DNA from: Pleodorina starrii
Lineage: Eukaryota; Chlorophyta; Chlorophyceae; Chlamydomonadales; Volvocaceae
Direction of reading: 5' to 3'
DNA: 64,000 bases
NCBI GenBank assembly: GCA_030267565.1
Contig: BRXU01000004.1
Span: 6,898,001-6,962,000 of the forward strand
Within the stretch, counting starts at the first letter, position 1. Each line of letters starts with the position of its first letter. The notes below the pieces were generated by a model. That model had not been told where the DNA came from. It was given only the letters and a program-made list of their open reading frames with translations, and ran no database searches. This document shows, one piece after another, positions 1-11,493 of this stretch. A program made the translations under genes and the position numbers.

Positions 1-805
1 GCACGCGCTGCTGGAGAAGCCTAGCCTCAAGGTGCGCCGGCGCCTGACGAAACACAACTGGGGGGCCCGGCAGTTTCAAAACGAAAGGCTCGGATAAGCT
101 GAGCCTCAGCGGGGAACCTGCAGCCGCGCGCGCGCCCCTGAGGCTGGTGCTTCGGCGGCCTGTGTCGCGGAATAGGCTTCCTATCAGTCGGCGCGACTGT
201 GCGGCGGTTCTCTGGGGCCTGCTTCGGCGCCTGCAGCCACTGCCTCTTGCAAAGCGATCGAAGGAGGAGCGTTGTGTTCGCCTGCCTGGAACATGATGTG
301 GTTGCCCCAACGGTGTGGTGTTGCGGCTTCGGGGCACCCGCTGATGCAGGGCATCCCGCTGCTGGTGCTGGGCAACAAGAACGACCTGTCGGGGGCATTG
401 AGTGTGGCTCAGCTGACAGACATGATGAACCTCAAGGTAGGGATCGGCCGGGGCTTGGGGTTGGGTTTCGCGCAGGGAAGGGCGGGTTCTGTGTGCTTCC
501 TCACAGGCAGCCGCGGACGGGCAAATGTACGACAGCCGAACGTGCATTCGCTCGCGACGCCGGAGGCCGCTTGCGTTCGCCCGTGCCTTCCGAAGTCCAC
601 GAAGGCTGCATGCAGATGGGACAGAGGTTTTTGCCACGTCCCGGTATCAATGTTGCGAAATGCTGCGAAAGGCACACTCTGCTTGCGCTCGTTTGTCCTG
701 CAGGCGCTGACCGACCGCGAGGTGTGCATCTACAGCATCAGCTGCAAGCGGCAAAACAATATCGATATCACGCTGGATTGGCTGACGCGGCATGCCAAGG
801 CGTGA
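1..805 (+). CDS. ARL8: ARL8-type small GTPase, C-terminal part (5' end outside window)
   Basis: Arf-like GTPase 8, which in other eukaryotes sits on lysosomes or vacuoles and links them to motor and tethering proteins. Three exons are seen: 1-31, 350-436 and 704-805, joined in phase 0 by GT-AG introns; the stop is TGA at 803-805. Exon 2 holds the guanine-specificity motif NKND (GNKNDLSGA) and exon 3 holds the ARL8 signature around YSISCKRQNNIDITLDWL, ending HAKA. About 72 C-terminal residues are present of a usual ~186; the P-loop, switch I and switch II lie upstream of the window. The NKND motif and the ISCK segment equivalent to the SAK loop are intact, so nothing suggests a broken gene. 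The longer open frame that runs through intron 2 is read-through and not coding. Confidence 0.93.
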
Positions 806-3062
806 GGAGAGGGCGGCGCGGGCGGGCCCCGGCGGCGCGCGGGCCCGCCCGCAGCCTGGAAGGACTCCCGGCCGTGTGGCTGCATGCCGCCGCAGCGCCA
901 GCGGCCAGGCAGGCGGGCGCCACGGCCGTGCTGGTGGCCGGGCACCTTGGCGCTGTTCGAGCGCGGGAAGCTGAGGCCCCACTGCCGAGGCGAGACGAGC
1001 CAGGACGGCAGCTGGGCTACGGCCTGCTGCGCGGTGGCGATGCACTGAAGAGGCCGGGGACGGCTCGCGCTGCTGGGCGGAGGCGATTCGGGCGTTGAAC
1101 TCCGGACGATTTGCGGCACCAAGTGCGGATTGCGGCGCTTTAAATAGTCCCTGTCCGTGGGGTGATAGTGCCCTGCAGGGGCGGTTGGCCGGGACAGCTT
1201 GGCAGAGCGGCTGCTGAGCGCGGAAGCAGCGGCAACAGCAGCGGCGCCCTTTGGGGAGCGGCGCGGAAATTCGCCGTGGGCTTGGGTTGCATGGTGCAAG
1301 AGTGGCGTGGCTCGGATGTTGTCGGATAACCAAGCGTTGGGCCCTGGTGGCAACGTGTTGTGTTGATGTGCTTTTCGAAATCGCGGCAGCTTTGGTTTCG
1401 CTGGCGTGGTTGGGCCTTCAGCGCCGCATCGATCCACACGCTGCCTGGACTTCAGATTTTTCAAACGTTTTTATGTGGTAAGTTGATCGTTGAATTTTTT
1501 AATGAGTACACGAGCCTCTGAGACCTCGCCGCCTTTTCGGCAAGCGAGCTGGGACGAGGGCAGCGCTGCTCATTGAACCCCGTCGTGGGCTCGCACCCGC
1601 CGGAGTGTTTAGTTGCGGCTTGGGGAGAAGCGACGTCCGTGCATGACGCGGTTGCATTATACGAATGAGTTGACTGCTACGGGCGGGCTGGAGGTATCCA
1701 CCGTATCCACGGACCATGTTGCTGCAGGTGTCGTTGCAGTGGGCTTACAACCCGCGGAAGAGTAGAAGAGCCAGCCGGCCAGCTGGTTGTGGCATGGCGC
1801 ATGGCGCATGAAGCAGGCGACAAGCATCCGCCGCGCCTGGTCGCGGATAGCATCTTCCGGTCCACCTGAGAGCGGTCGGCTCTTCTTTGGCCACATGCAC
1901 AGGCTTGGTGTGTGGTGTCGCATCAACAGCACGGTAGATAGGAAAAGCGTGGGCGCAGGTCACGCGGACGCTAAGTCCGCTTACCGTTTTTATTAGGTAA
2001 TACCGATAAGCTGTCAGCGGCAGCAGTGTGCGACGTCTTGAAAGTACTGTAGCCCCAGACCTGCACCTAATCGGTAGCCGGCCTCAGTCGTCAGCCGTTT
2101 CCGCTCACGTGCTGTGGCTCGCTATTCCCCCGAGCACGAGGACCTCGCACTCCGCAGCGCTGGCGGCCAAGCCCGTGGCTTTGCAGAAGCCGTCCAGCAG
2201 ATGTCAAGAGGCACTGCGCTTCGTCATTCCCTGTTGCCAACAGCGATAAAATCATCGACGAAAAGCAAGGTGGTGAGCGCGCCCCGCCCTGGACAACCCG
2301 TTTCCCCTCAGAACCATAGCCTCTGTTGCCGCCCGATACACGCCAAACCCACCTCACCGTCCTCATCCTCCTCCCCGTCACTCTTCCCCGCGCTCTCCCA
2401 CGCGCCCGCCTCCTCGCTTCCGAACTCCCCATTGCTCTCCACCTCTCCGCTGCTGCTGGCCACGTCCCCGCCACTCTCTCCGTTGCCACCCTCCTCCATC
2501 CCCGTCGCTGCCCCCGTGCCCGCTGCCGCCGTCCTCGCCGGCCTCAACCTGACCCCGCTTGTGCACTGGGCCCGGCCTCGGCCGTCGATGTGGCAGCGGC
2601 CCTCACCGCGCTCCCGCGAGCCGCCGCCCTTGTGCTTGTTACACTCCCAGTGCCCGGATTTGTTTTGCAAAGTTGCGCAGGCTGTCTTCAATCAATTACT
2701 CTTGAGCGTCGCGCACACCTTGACGCAATTATTTCATGTCGCACGACTTTTCACCTTCTTTAATATAATTATTTTTTATATTTATGACGAGACCCTGAGG
2801 GTACGGTACGGGTAGGTGCGCCGAGTATGATACACCCCGTATTGGTATTGGAATTCATTTTCTCGTCATGCTGCATTCACAAATCCCCAAATATTTACCT
2901 AAGACGTACAATTGTATGCATGCGCGGAATTGCCAAGCGTGTGCCCTCCACAGCGACAACATTGTTTCTAGCCTTCAATTTGTTGCCAGAAGCACTGCAC
3001 CGCTAGCAACTGCCGCACCCAAAATATCCTTTATCATATTTTTGAGCGCACATATCATACAA
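806..3062. other. Intergenic region with no supported gene
   Basis: ARL8 3' flank followed by sequence that becomes AT-richer from about 2640. Open frames on both strands here (for example around 2114-2815) are Ser/Pro-rich and show neither domain similarity nor consistent splice sites. I found no TGTAA signal soon after the ARL8 stop. Confidence 0.6.
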
Positions 3063-3070
3063 TATAAAAG
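3063..3070 (+). promoter_or_regulatory. TATA-like box TATAAAAG
   Basis: A good TATA consensus in AT-rich DNA just before the ATG at 3081. The spacing (about 11 bp) is too short for the usual start site about 30 bp downstream to precede that ATG, so its role is uncertain. Confidence 0.25.
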
Positions 3071-3080
3071 TCCTAGTAGG

Positions 3081-3500
3081 ATGGATCAAGGAATAGATGC
3101 CTCTGGGAAAGCAGCTGGGGGCTCCGAGAATGGACCCGCCGGGTCGCTCGCACAGCCGCGCGGGAAGCCGCTCCCGCTGGACTCCGTTAGGATGCAGGAA
3201 CAGGAGACGCTTCAGAAAGCTGTCGATGATATCAAAAGCGAAAATTTGACATACCGCCAAGCAGAGGCGCGTTACGGAATCGACAAGACCAAGCTTCAGC
3301 GACTCGTGCATGGAAAGCAGCGCATCGACGCGCGCTCAGGGCCCGGAACCAAGCTGAGCCTCTACGCCGAAGCGCGCCTTCTCTTGCACATCTCTGTCAT
3401 GAGGTGCCACGGCCGCGCCCTGGCGAAGGTCGGTGGAGGTCAGGATGCACACGGCAGAGCTGAAGGCTGCCGAGGCCGAGGTCGCCGGTACCGTACTTAG
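3081..3500 (+). CDS. Pipsqueak/CENP-B-type HTH exon (transposase remnant or 5' exon)
   Basis: The frame from ATG 3081 gives about 120 credible residues. After a Gly/Ala-rich leader comes a pipsqueak-like helix-turn-helix of the kind that binds transposon ends in Pogo/Tc1-type transposases: an AVDDIKSENLTYRQAEARYG segment, a recognition-helix region KTKLQRLVHG, then a helix LLLHISVM. Coding character fades after GRALAK (about 3440), where GGTCGG/GTGGAG could act as a splice donor; the frame stops at 3500 without a DDE catalytic domain. Two readings are possible: a decayed transposase fragment, or an exon spliced to the acceptor at 4010-4011. The segment 4012-4058 upstream of the next gene's ATG is open, and its phase matches a donor at GTCG|GTGGAG. 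I cannot decide between them from sequence alone. The flanking DNA is AT-richer than the gene neighbours. Confidence 0.45.
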   Translation: MDQGIDASGKAAGGSENGPAGSLAQPRGKPLPLDSVRMQEQETLQKAVDDIKSENLTYRQAEARYGIDKTKLQRLVHGKQRIDARSGPGTKLSLYAEARLLLHISVMRCHGRALAKVGGGQDAHGRAEGCRGRGRRYRT

Positions 3501-4011
3501 GTTTCACCCAAACCATGATCCGGAGCACCCTGGCTCGGTGCTCGCAAATCTTCATTTGAAAAATTGATAGTTGATTATTTCGTCAAAGGCACGTCACAGC
3601 GACGCTGCTCGCGGCGCGATAACTTGATGAGACCTGATGAGGCAGACTGCACTTTTTGACGTGGTGTGGATTCCTGCCTGCAACTGGAAAGAAACATGAT
3701 GGTAGAAAGCAGTTTAATTGTCCGCATAGACAAGTCCAACCAAACTCAATGAATTAACGCAATGTAGAGTTCTGCCGAGTGTCGGAAATCACGTCTGGCC
3801 GGTCCTTGTACGCTCTGGCCACTTAATAGGCCGATCAATCCATTCAGTCATGTACCGTCTGAAACTGTCGTGGTGACGGCTGACTCTCGCTGGGTGTCGA
3901 CGAGGCCGTTCCAAGCGTCCTTGCCATCGTCGAGGACGATCCCTTGCATGCGCTCTAACGACAACAAACTAATCGTGAAGCAGATTGTCTGACGGCCTTT
4001 TTCCATTTCAG
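3501..4011 (+). other. Non-coding stretch, probable promoter or 5' intron of the next gene
   Basis: AT-rich sequence without a supported frame. It ends in a pyrimidine tract and AG (4010-4011) that looks like a real 3' splice site, implying that the LOTUS-like gene has an upstream exon. No TIR pair or target-site duplication was recognised. Confidence 0.4.
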
Positions 4012-4058
4012 CGTGCACCAAGTACAAGGCGGGTGCCTGCCCACCCGCTCCCGACGCC

Positions 4059-7000
4059 ATGACGGCGTCCGGCGCCGTACATCTTCCGGCCCTGATCGAC
4101 GCCGTCTGGCCGCAGGACAGCCCCCAGCCCGCGGTCCAGATCCGCCGTGTTATCGCACTCTACCTGGCGACCAGCCCCGACAGCCGCCTGGGCCCTGTAC
4201 GTGCCCAGCTACCCAATCTGGCCACATACCTGCGCCATCACCACGCGGAGCTGTGGTTAAACCCCGCGCACTCCTGGCCCAAGCTCAAGCCGCTGCTGCT
4301 CGGCCCCGAGAGCATCGGAATCTTCGAGGTGCAGGTGGACGATTGCCGGCGGGACGTGGCGGTGCTGAACGGCGAGGCGCTGTGGGCTGCATCACGCGCC
4401 GCCCGCCGGACTGCGCAGCAGCCCAACCCCAACCCGAACCCCAACTCCAACCCCGCGTCGCGGTCCGATCCCACAATGCAGTCCACGGCGCCTTCGGCGG
4501 CAGCGGCGTCAGCGTCGCAACAGCACCCGTCATCCCGCGCCCTGCCCTCCCCCCCGCCCCCGCAAGCCGCGGAGGTGGGTGCCATGGCCGACACCGCGGC
4601 CGCCGGCGCCCCCGACGGTTTAACGGAGGAGGAGGAGATCAGCATCCTGCAGCGCCTGCTGCGGTTCGCGCTGGGGCCCACCGACCCACGGGTCACTGAG
4701 CAGCAGCTCAAGTTGCTGCACGCCGCGGGCTGCTGGCTCATCAGCGGCCCGGCCCCGACGCTCGGGCGCCGCAGCGCGCTGCTGTCGAGCGTGGGAGCGT
4801 ACCTGGCCAAGCAGCACACAGACCTGTACCAGCACGCCAGTTTTCGGAGCCTGGGGCTGCGGTCGCTGCTGACGCATGCGGCGGCCCGCGGCCTCTTCCA
4901 GATCGACGTGCCGGAGGGCATGAAGGCCGAAGTCGTGACGCTGGACAGCCGAGCACTGGCCAGTGCACTGAAGACAGCAGCCGACGCCAAAATGGCAGCA
5001 GCAGCAGCACCAGCAGCTGCAGCACCGGCGCGGGCGTCCGCACAGCCAGCCCCAGCCCCACTGCCCCCTCCTGCAGCAGCACCGCCATCCGCCGGCTCAA
5101 CCTCTGCAACGCCGACTTCCGTCGGCGTCGCCCGACCCGCTCATGGTGCCGTGCCGGCGCCCGCCGTCGCCGGCGCCGTGCATCTTCCGGCCCTGATTGA
5201 CGCCGTCTGGCCGCAGGACAGCCCCCAGCCCGCGGTCCAGATTCGCCGCGTCATCGCACTCTACCTGGCGACCAGCCCCGGTAGCGGCTCGGACCGGGGC
5301 CCTGCGAGCGTCGCGCTGCCAAGCCTTGCCTGGCATCTGCACAAAGACCACGCTGGCCTGTGGCGCAATCCCGCGCACTCCTGGCCCAAGATCAAGCCGC
5401 TGCTGCTCAGCCCCGAGAGCCGGGGCGCGTTTGTGCTCCGGGAGGGTGAGCGGGGGCGGGTGATGGTGGTGCTCGATGTCGCGGCACTGCGGGCTGCAGC
5501 ACGGCAGCAGCCACTGCTGCCACCAGCGCGAGCGCCGCCGGCCCTGGCTGGCCCCTCTGTTGCGCCGTCTCCCGCCACGGCAGCGTCCGCCTCAACAACA
5601 CCAGCAGCATCAGCCAGCAGCAGCAGCAGCATCGCCGCCGCCGCCGCTGCTGAGGCGGTAGCCGCCGCGAAGGAAGCCGAGGTGGACGCCCTGCGGCGCC
5701 TGGTGCCCGCCGCGCTGGCCCACGACCCGCGGTACGACAAGAAACACGTCCGGCTGCTGCGAGGCGCAGCCTACTGGCTGGCTGGCAGCCCGCAGCCGCA
5801 CCGAGGGCCCTGCGCCGCGCTGCTGGCGAGCCTGCGTCGGCACCTGAGCGAGCAGCACCCCGGCTTCTTCCAGGAGGCGGGCTCCTGGCGCAACGGCCTT
5901 CGGGAGCTTCTGACCGGCCCGGCGGCTCGGGGTCTCTTTCGAGTTGGCCCACCGATGGCGGGCAGGAGCCAGGAGGTAGTGACGCTGGATCAGGAGGTCC
6001 TGCAGCAAGTCGCGGCGTCGGCGGCGCTGGCGGCGTCGGCGTCGGCGGCGGAGGTGGAGTCACATTCGGCCAGCGTCGCTAGCGCAGCGAGCGGTACGGC
6101 GGAGGTGGCGGCGCCGATGGTGGTGTTGACGCCGACGGCGGTGCTGGTGCAACGCTTTAAGGGCGCACAGCAGACTGGGGCTGCGGACTTGCCCCGAGTG
6201 ACGCCAGCGGCGGCGGTGGCGGCGGCGTGGCCCGGCGGCGACGCGGCGTCGCGGCTGCGACGGCGGGCTGCTCTGCTGCTGGCGGCGGTGACGCCGACGG
6301 CGGGCGTCGACGGGGCGCCGTACACCATGCTGATGGTAAGGGCAACTCGGGACGGGCGGTCTTAAAACCACGAAACCCTAAAATGCTCACGAGAAACCTT
6401 CTCAAACTTCTCCGAGAAACCTTACTATGAATCGTCGTACAGATCCGTCGGTCGCGCCGGCACCAACTTAGCGGCCTGGTCGCTGCCTGGCACGACGCCC
6501 TCGGCGCCGGGGCACACGGCATACGTCATACGGCAGCACCTCTTTGTACTGCAAGTACTGCAAATGTCGTAATATGGCGTTACTGCAAGCACGTTAGTAC
6601 GGCTATACCGCGTATAGCGGTCGTGCGACGCCGCTTTCCGCCCACTGGTTGCCACTCGGACCGAGCAGACGACCGCGCCACCGCGCAGGCCAAGGAACTT
6701 GCCCGCGGTTGCCCACGCCCCCCTGTCCCCTCCGCAGGCGAATATGGGCGACAAAATTCGGGTCACGGAAGCAGCAGCCCTGGCGGAGTGGCGGGCGACG
6801 AACAAGCCTGCGCTGATAAAGCTGCGGACGCTGTTTGATGAGGACGGCAGCGCGGCGGCAGCAGGAGCCGGCGGCAGCGGCGGCGGCGGCGGCGACGACG
6901 GCGGCGACGACGGCGGCGGCCTGAGCGGCGTTTGCGGCGGGAGGGTTGCCGCAACACGCAGGCCGTACCTCAGTGTCGTACAGGGGCAGTACGACGCCGT

Positions 7001-10000
7001 GGTGCGATTGGACCTGCAGGTGCTGCTTCGCGACGCGGCCGCGGCAGCAGCAGGTACGGCAACTGCCGGCCTGGTGGCGCCGGCGGCGGCGGCGGCGGCG
7101 ACGCCTGAGCAGTTGCGTAATCGCGACAGCGGCGAGGAATGCGCGGCTACGCCTGCAAGGGCCTTGCCTTCTGAAGTTCTTTGTGTTGTAAGCGGCAGCT
7201 CAGCGTCAGCGCTGCCAGGAGCCACATCACCCGCACCAGGAACCTTCGCGTCCGGGTTCCCGTCGGCGCTTACAACACAGAGCACACCGCCGACAACAAC
7301 AGCAGCAGCGCCAACGCCAGTGCCGGCCCCAGAGGGCGGTTCGGAGACGACCGGATTGGAGCAAGCAGCGGCGCCGGCGCCGGCGGCGGCGGTGGCGGCG
7401 GCGGTGGCGGCGGCGTGGTCCGGCGGCGACGCGGAGTCGCGGCTGCGGCGGCGGGCTGCCCTGCTGCTGGCGGCGGTGACGCCGACGGCGGGCGTCGACG
7501 GGGAGCCGTACACCATGCTGATGGTACGATGTGTAATCGATGCAGCACTCAATGACACTTTACTTGACAATGACGATTGACGACAATGACGACTTTAGAT
7601 GACGATTGCTTCGCAAGATAAGAAATGACGGTAGACAAATGGGTACGGTAAGGGTACGATGCATTACTAGTCCTACGGAGAAGAGTGAAATGCTATGGCG
7701 CCCTGAGCACGCCTTCAACTAACACCCGGGATGTGGCCTGGGCTGCATTTTTGATCCTCGGTAATGCCCCGCCTCACACGCCTGCTCTCTCGGTAATGCC
7801 CCGCCTCACCCGCCTGCTCTCTCGGTAATGCCCCGCCTCACACGCCTGCTCTCTTGACAGTCGGAAATGGGAGTAGAGCTGCGGCGGCTGGAGGAAGCCG
7901 CGCTGACGGAGTGGCGCTCGGCCGCCGCCTCAGTGAAGGCAAGGCAGTTGCAAACGCTGCTGCATGAAGGCGGGGCCGTCGGCGGCGCTGGTGTGCCGTA
8001 CCTCAGTGTCGTACAACGGACCTCGCGGCCCGCGATCATCAAGTTGGACCTGCAGGCGCTGCTCCTCGACGCGGCGGCGGCGGCGGCGGCGACGACGACG
8101 GCGACGATGACGGCGGCGACGACGACGAGTCTTTCGACGCGAAGGCCGAAGCGCAGGCTCAGCGACCGCGGCGGCGGCGACGACGCCCCTGTCGCCGTCG
8201 CGTCGACAGCGGCGGCGGCGGCGACGTCCGCAGCCCCAGTTCTGCCAGCGGCGGCGGCGGCAAGAACTGAGGTAGCAGCGGCACCGGGGAGTTCAGCTGC
8301 GAGCAACAGTCCGACCGTCGCTGGGCGCGACGACGCAACGAGTGGCGCGGCTGCGAAACGGCTGCGTGCGGGCGCGGCCGAGGCCGCCGCTGTCGGCACC
8401 GCCGCCAGCGCGGACGATGCCGACGCTGGCGCCGTCGGCGGCCCCGCCAGCGATGGGCAGGACGGCGCCGAGCCGGTCACGGGGGACACCGACGGGGCGG
8501 CCGGCGCTGCCCCTGCGCCGCAGCGGGTGGTGCCCCCTGCGGTGGTTTGGGCGGTTGAGAGGGCGTGGCAACCCTGGCAAGGCACCGGCTCGGAGCTGAG
8601 GCGGTGCGCTGCGCTGGCGCTGGCAGCGGTGGAGGAGGGGCCGACGGGGCCCTGGAGCATGATTTGGGTGCGTGGGGAGGTCCGCGGACACCTCAGTGGT
8701 GCTGGTTTAGCGGCCGGCGCCGTCGCGCCTCCCGCCCCCTGCCCTCCGTCCCATCGCTGTGGTTTCATCTTTACCTCCATCTCCCGCCTCGCGCTGCTGC
8801 GTGCAGGGCCAGATGGTGGGCGCCCACCTCCGAAAGGCAGTGCCTAAAGCGCTCCCCAGGTTGATGGCTGAACTGCAAAAGCCGGACAGCCGCAAGTCGA
8901 AAACCGTCCTTCGCGATGCGCTGGACGAATCGGCAAGCCCGCCCGACCGCGTCTTCCTGCGCGTCGTACGGCACGTGCACGACTTCGTCGTACAGCTAGA
9001 CCTGCCGATGCTACTGCGGTGGGAGCTGGAGCGGCGGATCGAGTTGCGGTGGGCGTGGCTCGACGCCGGGCGGCGAGCGATGCCGGCGGCGGCGGCGGCG
9101 ACGGCGGCGGCCAACGTGGCCGCCAAGCGCTGCATTGTACGGTTGCTGGCGGCGGCGCCGCCGTCGCACCAGCTGGCATTTTCGACGCTGGGCTCGCAGG
9201 TGCCAAAGCTGCTGGGCGGCGCGCGGCCCGGGCGCAGTCTACGGCATTTGTGTGAGGAGGACCCGAACGTGTTTGAGGTGACGCTTCAGGCAAGTACGAC
9301 ACTGGTACGGCACTCCGGAGGGACGTCGGTGTCCGCGGTACAATTCGGGGGAAGGTTGGGTTGTTGGCCGCCTGTCGACCGAACGACCGAACCCTTTTCG
9401 GGAAGCAAGCGACGGTGTAGAGGAATGTACGGGAGATGTTGGCCGCCTGCCCCCGATGCAGCGCCCCCTGCTGCTGCACCGGCCCATCACATCATCACAT
9501 CATCAGCGCCCACAGCAAAGCGCCTGTAGGAGAGCCTGTAGGAGGGCGGCAACGGCGCGCCACAATGCTCGCCGCCATTCGGCGCCGCCCACCATTCGCC
9601 CACCATTCACCCTCCCTCCCGCCCTCCCCTCCCTCCCGCTCTCCTGCCCTTCCCTCCCTTCAGGGCAAGAGCACCCACGTGGTTCGTTTGGTGCAACCGA
9701 AGCTGAGAGGTCTGGCAACTGCGCTGGCGGAGGCGGAGGCGCTGGCGGAGGCGAGGGTTGCCGGAGGCGGCGGGGACACGGCGCCTCAAGCTGGCGGCAG
9801 TGGTGGCGGCGCATCCGCAGCCTCGTCGACGTCGACGGCGGCGGCGGCGGCGGCGGCGGCGCACAGCCTGCCGCCGCCGTCGCCGACGCAGCCTCATGCG
9901 GCCTCAGAGCCCGGCGGCGCCGCGCAGATGGCGCCGGGCGACGTGGCTGAGAGCGCTCCCGCCTGGGGGGAGCCGGCCGCCGCGGAAGTGGCGCCGCTGC

Positions 10001-11493
10001 CGCCGCCGCCGCCGCCTCCGGCGGCAGCGACGAAGTCCTCGGCTGCGCAGCGGTTATGTATCCCCATCCCGGTGCCCATCCCTGTGACTGAGGAGGAGGA
10101 AGAGGAGGAGGGATTGCGGGAACAGGCGGGCATGGCGCCGCCGTCGTACGTCTCGCCGTACGAGTCGGCGGGTCTGAATTTGGATCCTGTCGTACAAGCG
10201 CAGATGGCGGTGGCGGCCGCCGCCGCCGGGGTTGGCTGGTTGGTGGGCTTCGAGCACCCGCGCGGCGAGCCGCGCGCTTGGGCGGCGGCGCCGCCGCCGT
10301 ACGCTGCCGTGCAAGTCGTCGTGGATCCGTACAGCCCCGAGGCCGCCGCCATGCTGGACCACTGCAGATCTTGCACGCAGATCGGGCTTGTCGTACAACC
10401 GTACGGCGGCGAGCCGGCGCTGGTGGCGCTGTACGCGCCCGCCACGGCCGCAGCTGGCGGCGCCGACGACGGCAGCGGCGGCGGCGGCGCCGCCGCCGCC
10501 GCTGCTGCTGTGTGGCCGACGGCAGTGGTCTACCTGATAGATTGTACGATGTGTGCGGCAATGTACGGCGGCGACGATTTCGGGCGGCAGTTGGTGACGG
10601 TGCTTCTGGGCAGCCTGCGGGGTGTGCTCGAGGATCCTGCGGTCACCAAGGTGGTGCACGGCTGTGGGCAGGTGAGGGCTAAAGAGGAGACGGGCGGGCG
10701 GGGGGGGCGGAGGGCGGGAGGCGGGGGGACGGGGAGACGGGGTTAGGAAGAAAAACACAGTCCGATACTCGTGCCGGTGCAGGTACCGACAGACAAGCTG
10801 ACTGACTGGCTGACTGTCGCATATGAAAGTCAGCATCTCCTCCAACATGTCTACCGCACTTCCTACGATGCCGCCCCCCCGCCCCTCCCACAGATCCGCT
10901 GCCTAGAAACCGCCTGCGGCGGCGCCGTCACCAACCCCCTGGTAGACACGCGCGTGCTGCTGTCGGGCTTGGCCTTCATGCTCGGATTGCCGCCCGCGCC
11001 GCCGGCGGCGGCGGCCGAAGGCCACGGCCGCGACCCGCTGCGGGCGCTGCGGGGCGAGCTGGCTGCCGTCCACGACTACGTGAGCCAGCTGTACGACGCG
11101 CTCAAGGGAACGGGCCTGTGGTCGGACCAGGCGGGGTTGCTCGAGTCGTTGATGCAGCGCCATTACGTGGGAATGCGGCGGGAGGCGCTGGCGACGGCGG
11201 CGGCGGCGGCGGCGCGTGGCGGTGACGGTGCTGTTGGTGGTGATGGGTCGGTGGCGGCGGCGGCGGCGGCGGCCGCCGCCGCGGCGGCGGCGGAGGCGCT
11301 GTGGCTGTCTCGCCCGTTGGATGCGGCGGCGGTGGCGGCGGTGGCGGGCTGTGCGACGGCGCTTCCGGAGGTGTGGATGGCGATGGTGGAGGAGGCGGTG
11401 CTGTGGGTGGCGGTGCACGCGCCGGTCAATGAGATGAGGCGGCTGCGCGGCGAGGCGGCGGCCGCGGCCGCGGCGGGCGCGGGGCCTCAATGA
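4059..11493 (+). CDS. Repeated LOTUS-like modules plus EXD1-like (pseudo)exonuclease fold, 1986 aa
   Basis: Exons 4059-6335, 6738-7523, 7861-8667, 8807-9289, 9664-10671 and 10894-11493, all joined in phase 0; intron 4 is GC-AG (CAG|GCAAGT). The protein is a string of helical modules separated by Ala/Pro linkers. Modules at about residues 5-110 and 370-470 start HLPALIDAVWPQD; those at about 185-310 and 540-660 contain patterns like LLASLRRHLSEQHPGFF and end in a hydrophobic strand plus VVTLD. Three more, near 715, 975 and 1245, are each split by an intron. The pattern (helical bundle, SL/GL..LL, F.V, charged hairpin, V.L) resembles OST-HTH/LOTUS RNA-binding domains. Residues about 1660-1880 resemble the RNase D/EXD1 3'-5' exonuclease fold (VVVDPYSPEA, VVYLIDC, KVVHGC, LVDTRVL), but the expected acidic residues are replaced. 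Likely an RNA-binding scaffold. The fold calls are pattern-based; the gene itself is well supported by phase and codon use. Confidence 0.7.
4075..5267 (+). repeat. Near-identical duplicated coding segments (about 90 bp, offset about 1.1 kb)
   Basis: About 90 bases beginning CATCTTCCGGCCCTGAT near 4080 recur near 5183 with only a few silent C/T changes, and similarity continues at lower level over the rest of each module pair. This marks a recent tandem duplication, or gene conversion, inside exon 1 of the LOTUS-like gene. Confidence 0.85.
6205..7523 (+). repeat. Duplicated exon-end modules in the LOTUS-like gene
   Basis: The last ~130 bp of exon 1 (about 6205-6335) and of exon 2 (about 7393-7523) are almost the same: both encode SRLRRRAALLLAAVTPTAGV, end TMLM, and break at the same codon in phase 0. 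A third, more diverged copy ends exon 3 (WSMIW). The unit of duplication is therefore an exon plus its intron. Confidence 0.85.
7759..7854 (+). repeat. 32-bp tandem repeat, 3 copies, in intron 3
   Basis: Three nearly perfect copies of a unit starting CGGTAATGCCCCGCCTCAC, differing by one base, immediately before the 3' splice site at 7859-7860. Each copy contains a GGTAATG element that resembles a 5' splice site. Confidence 0.9.
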
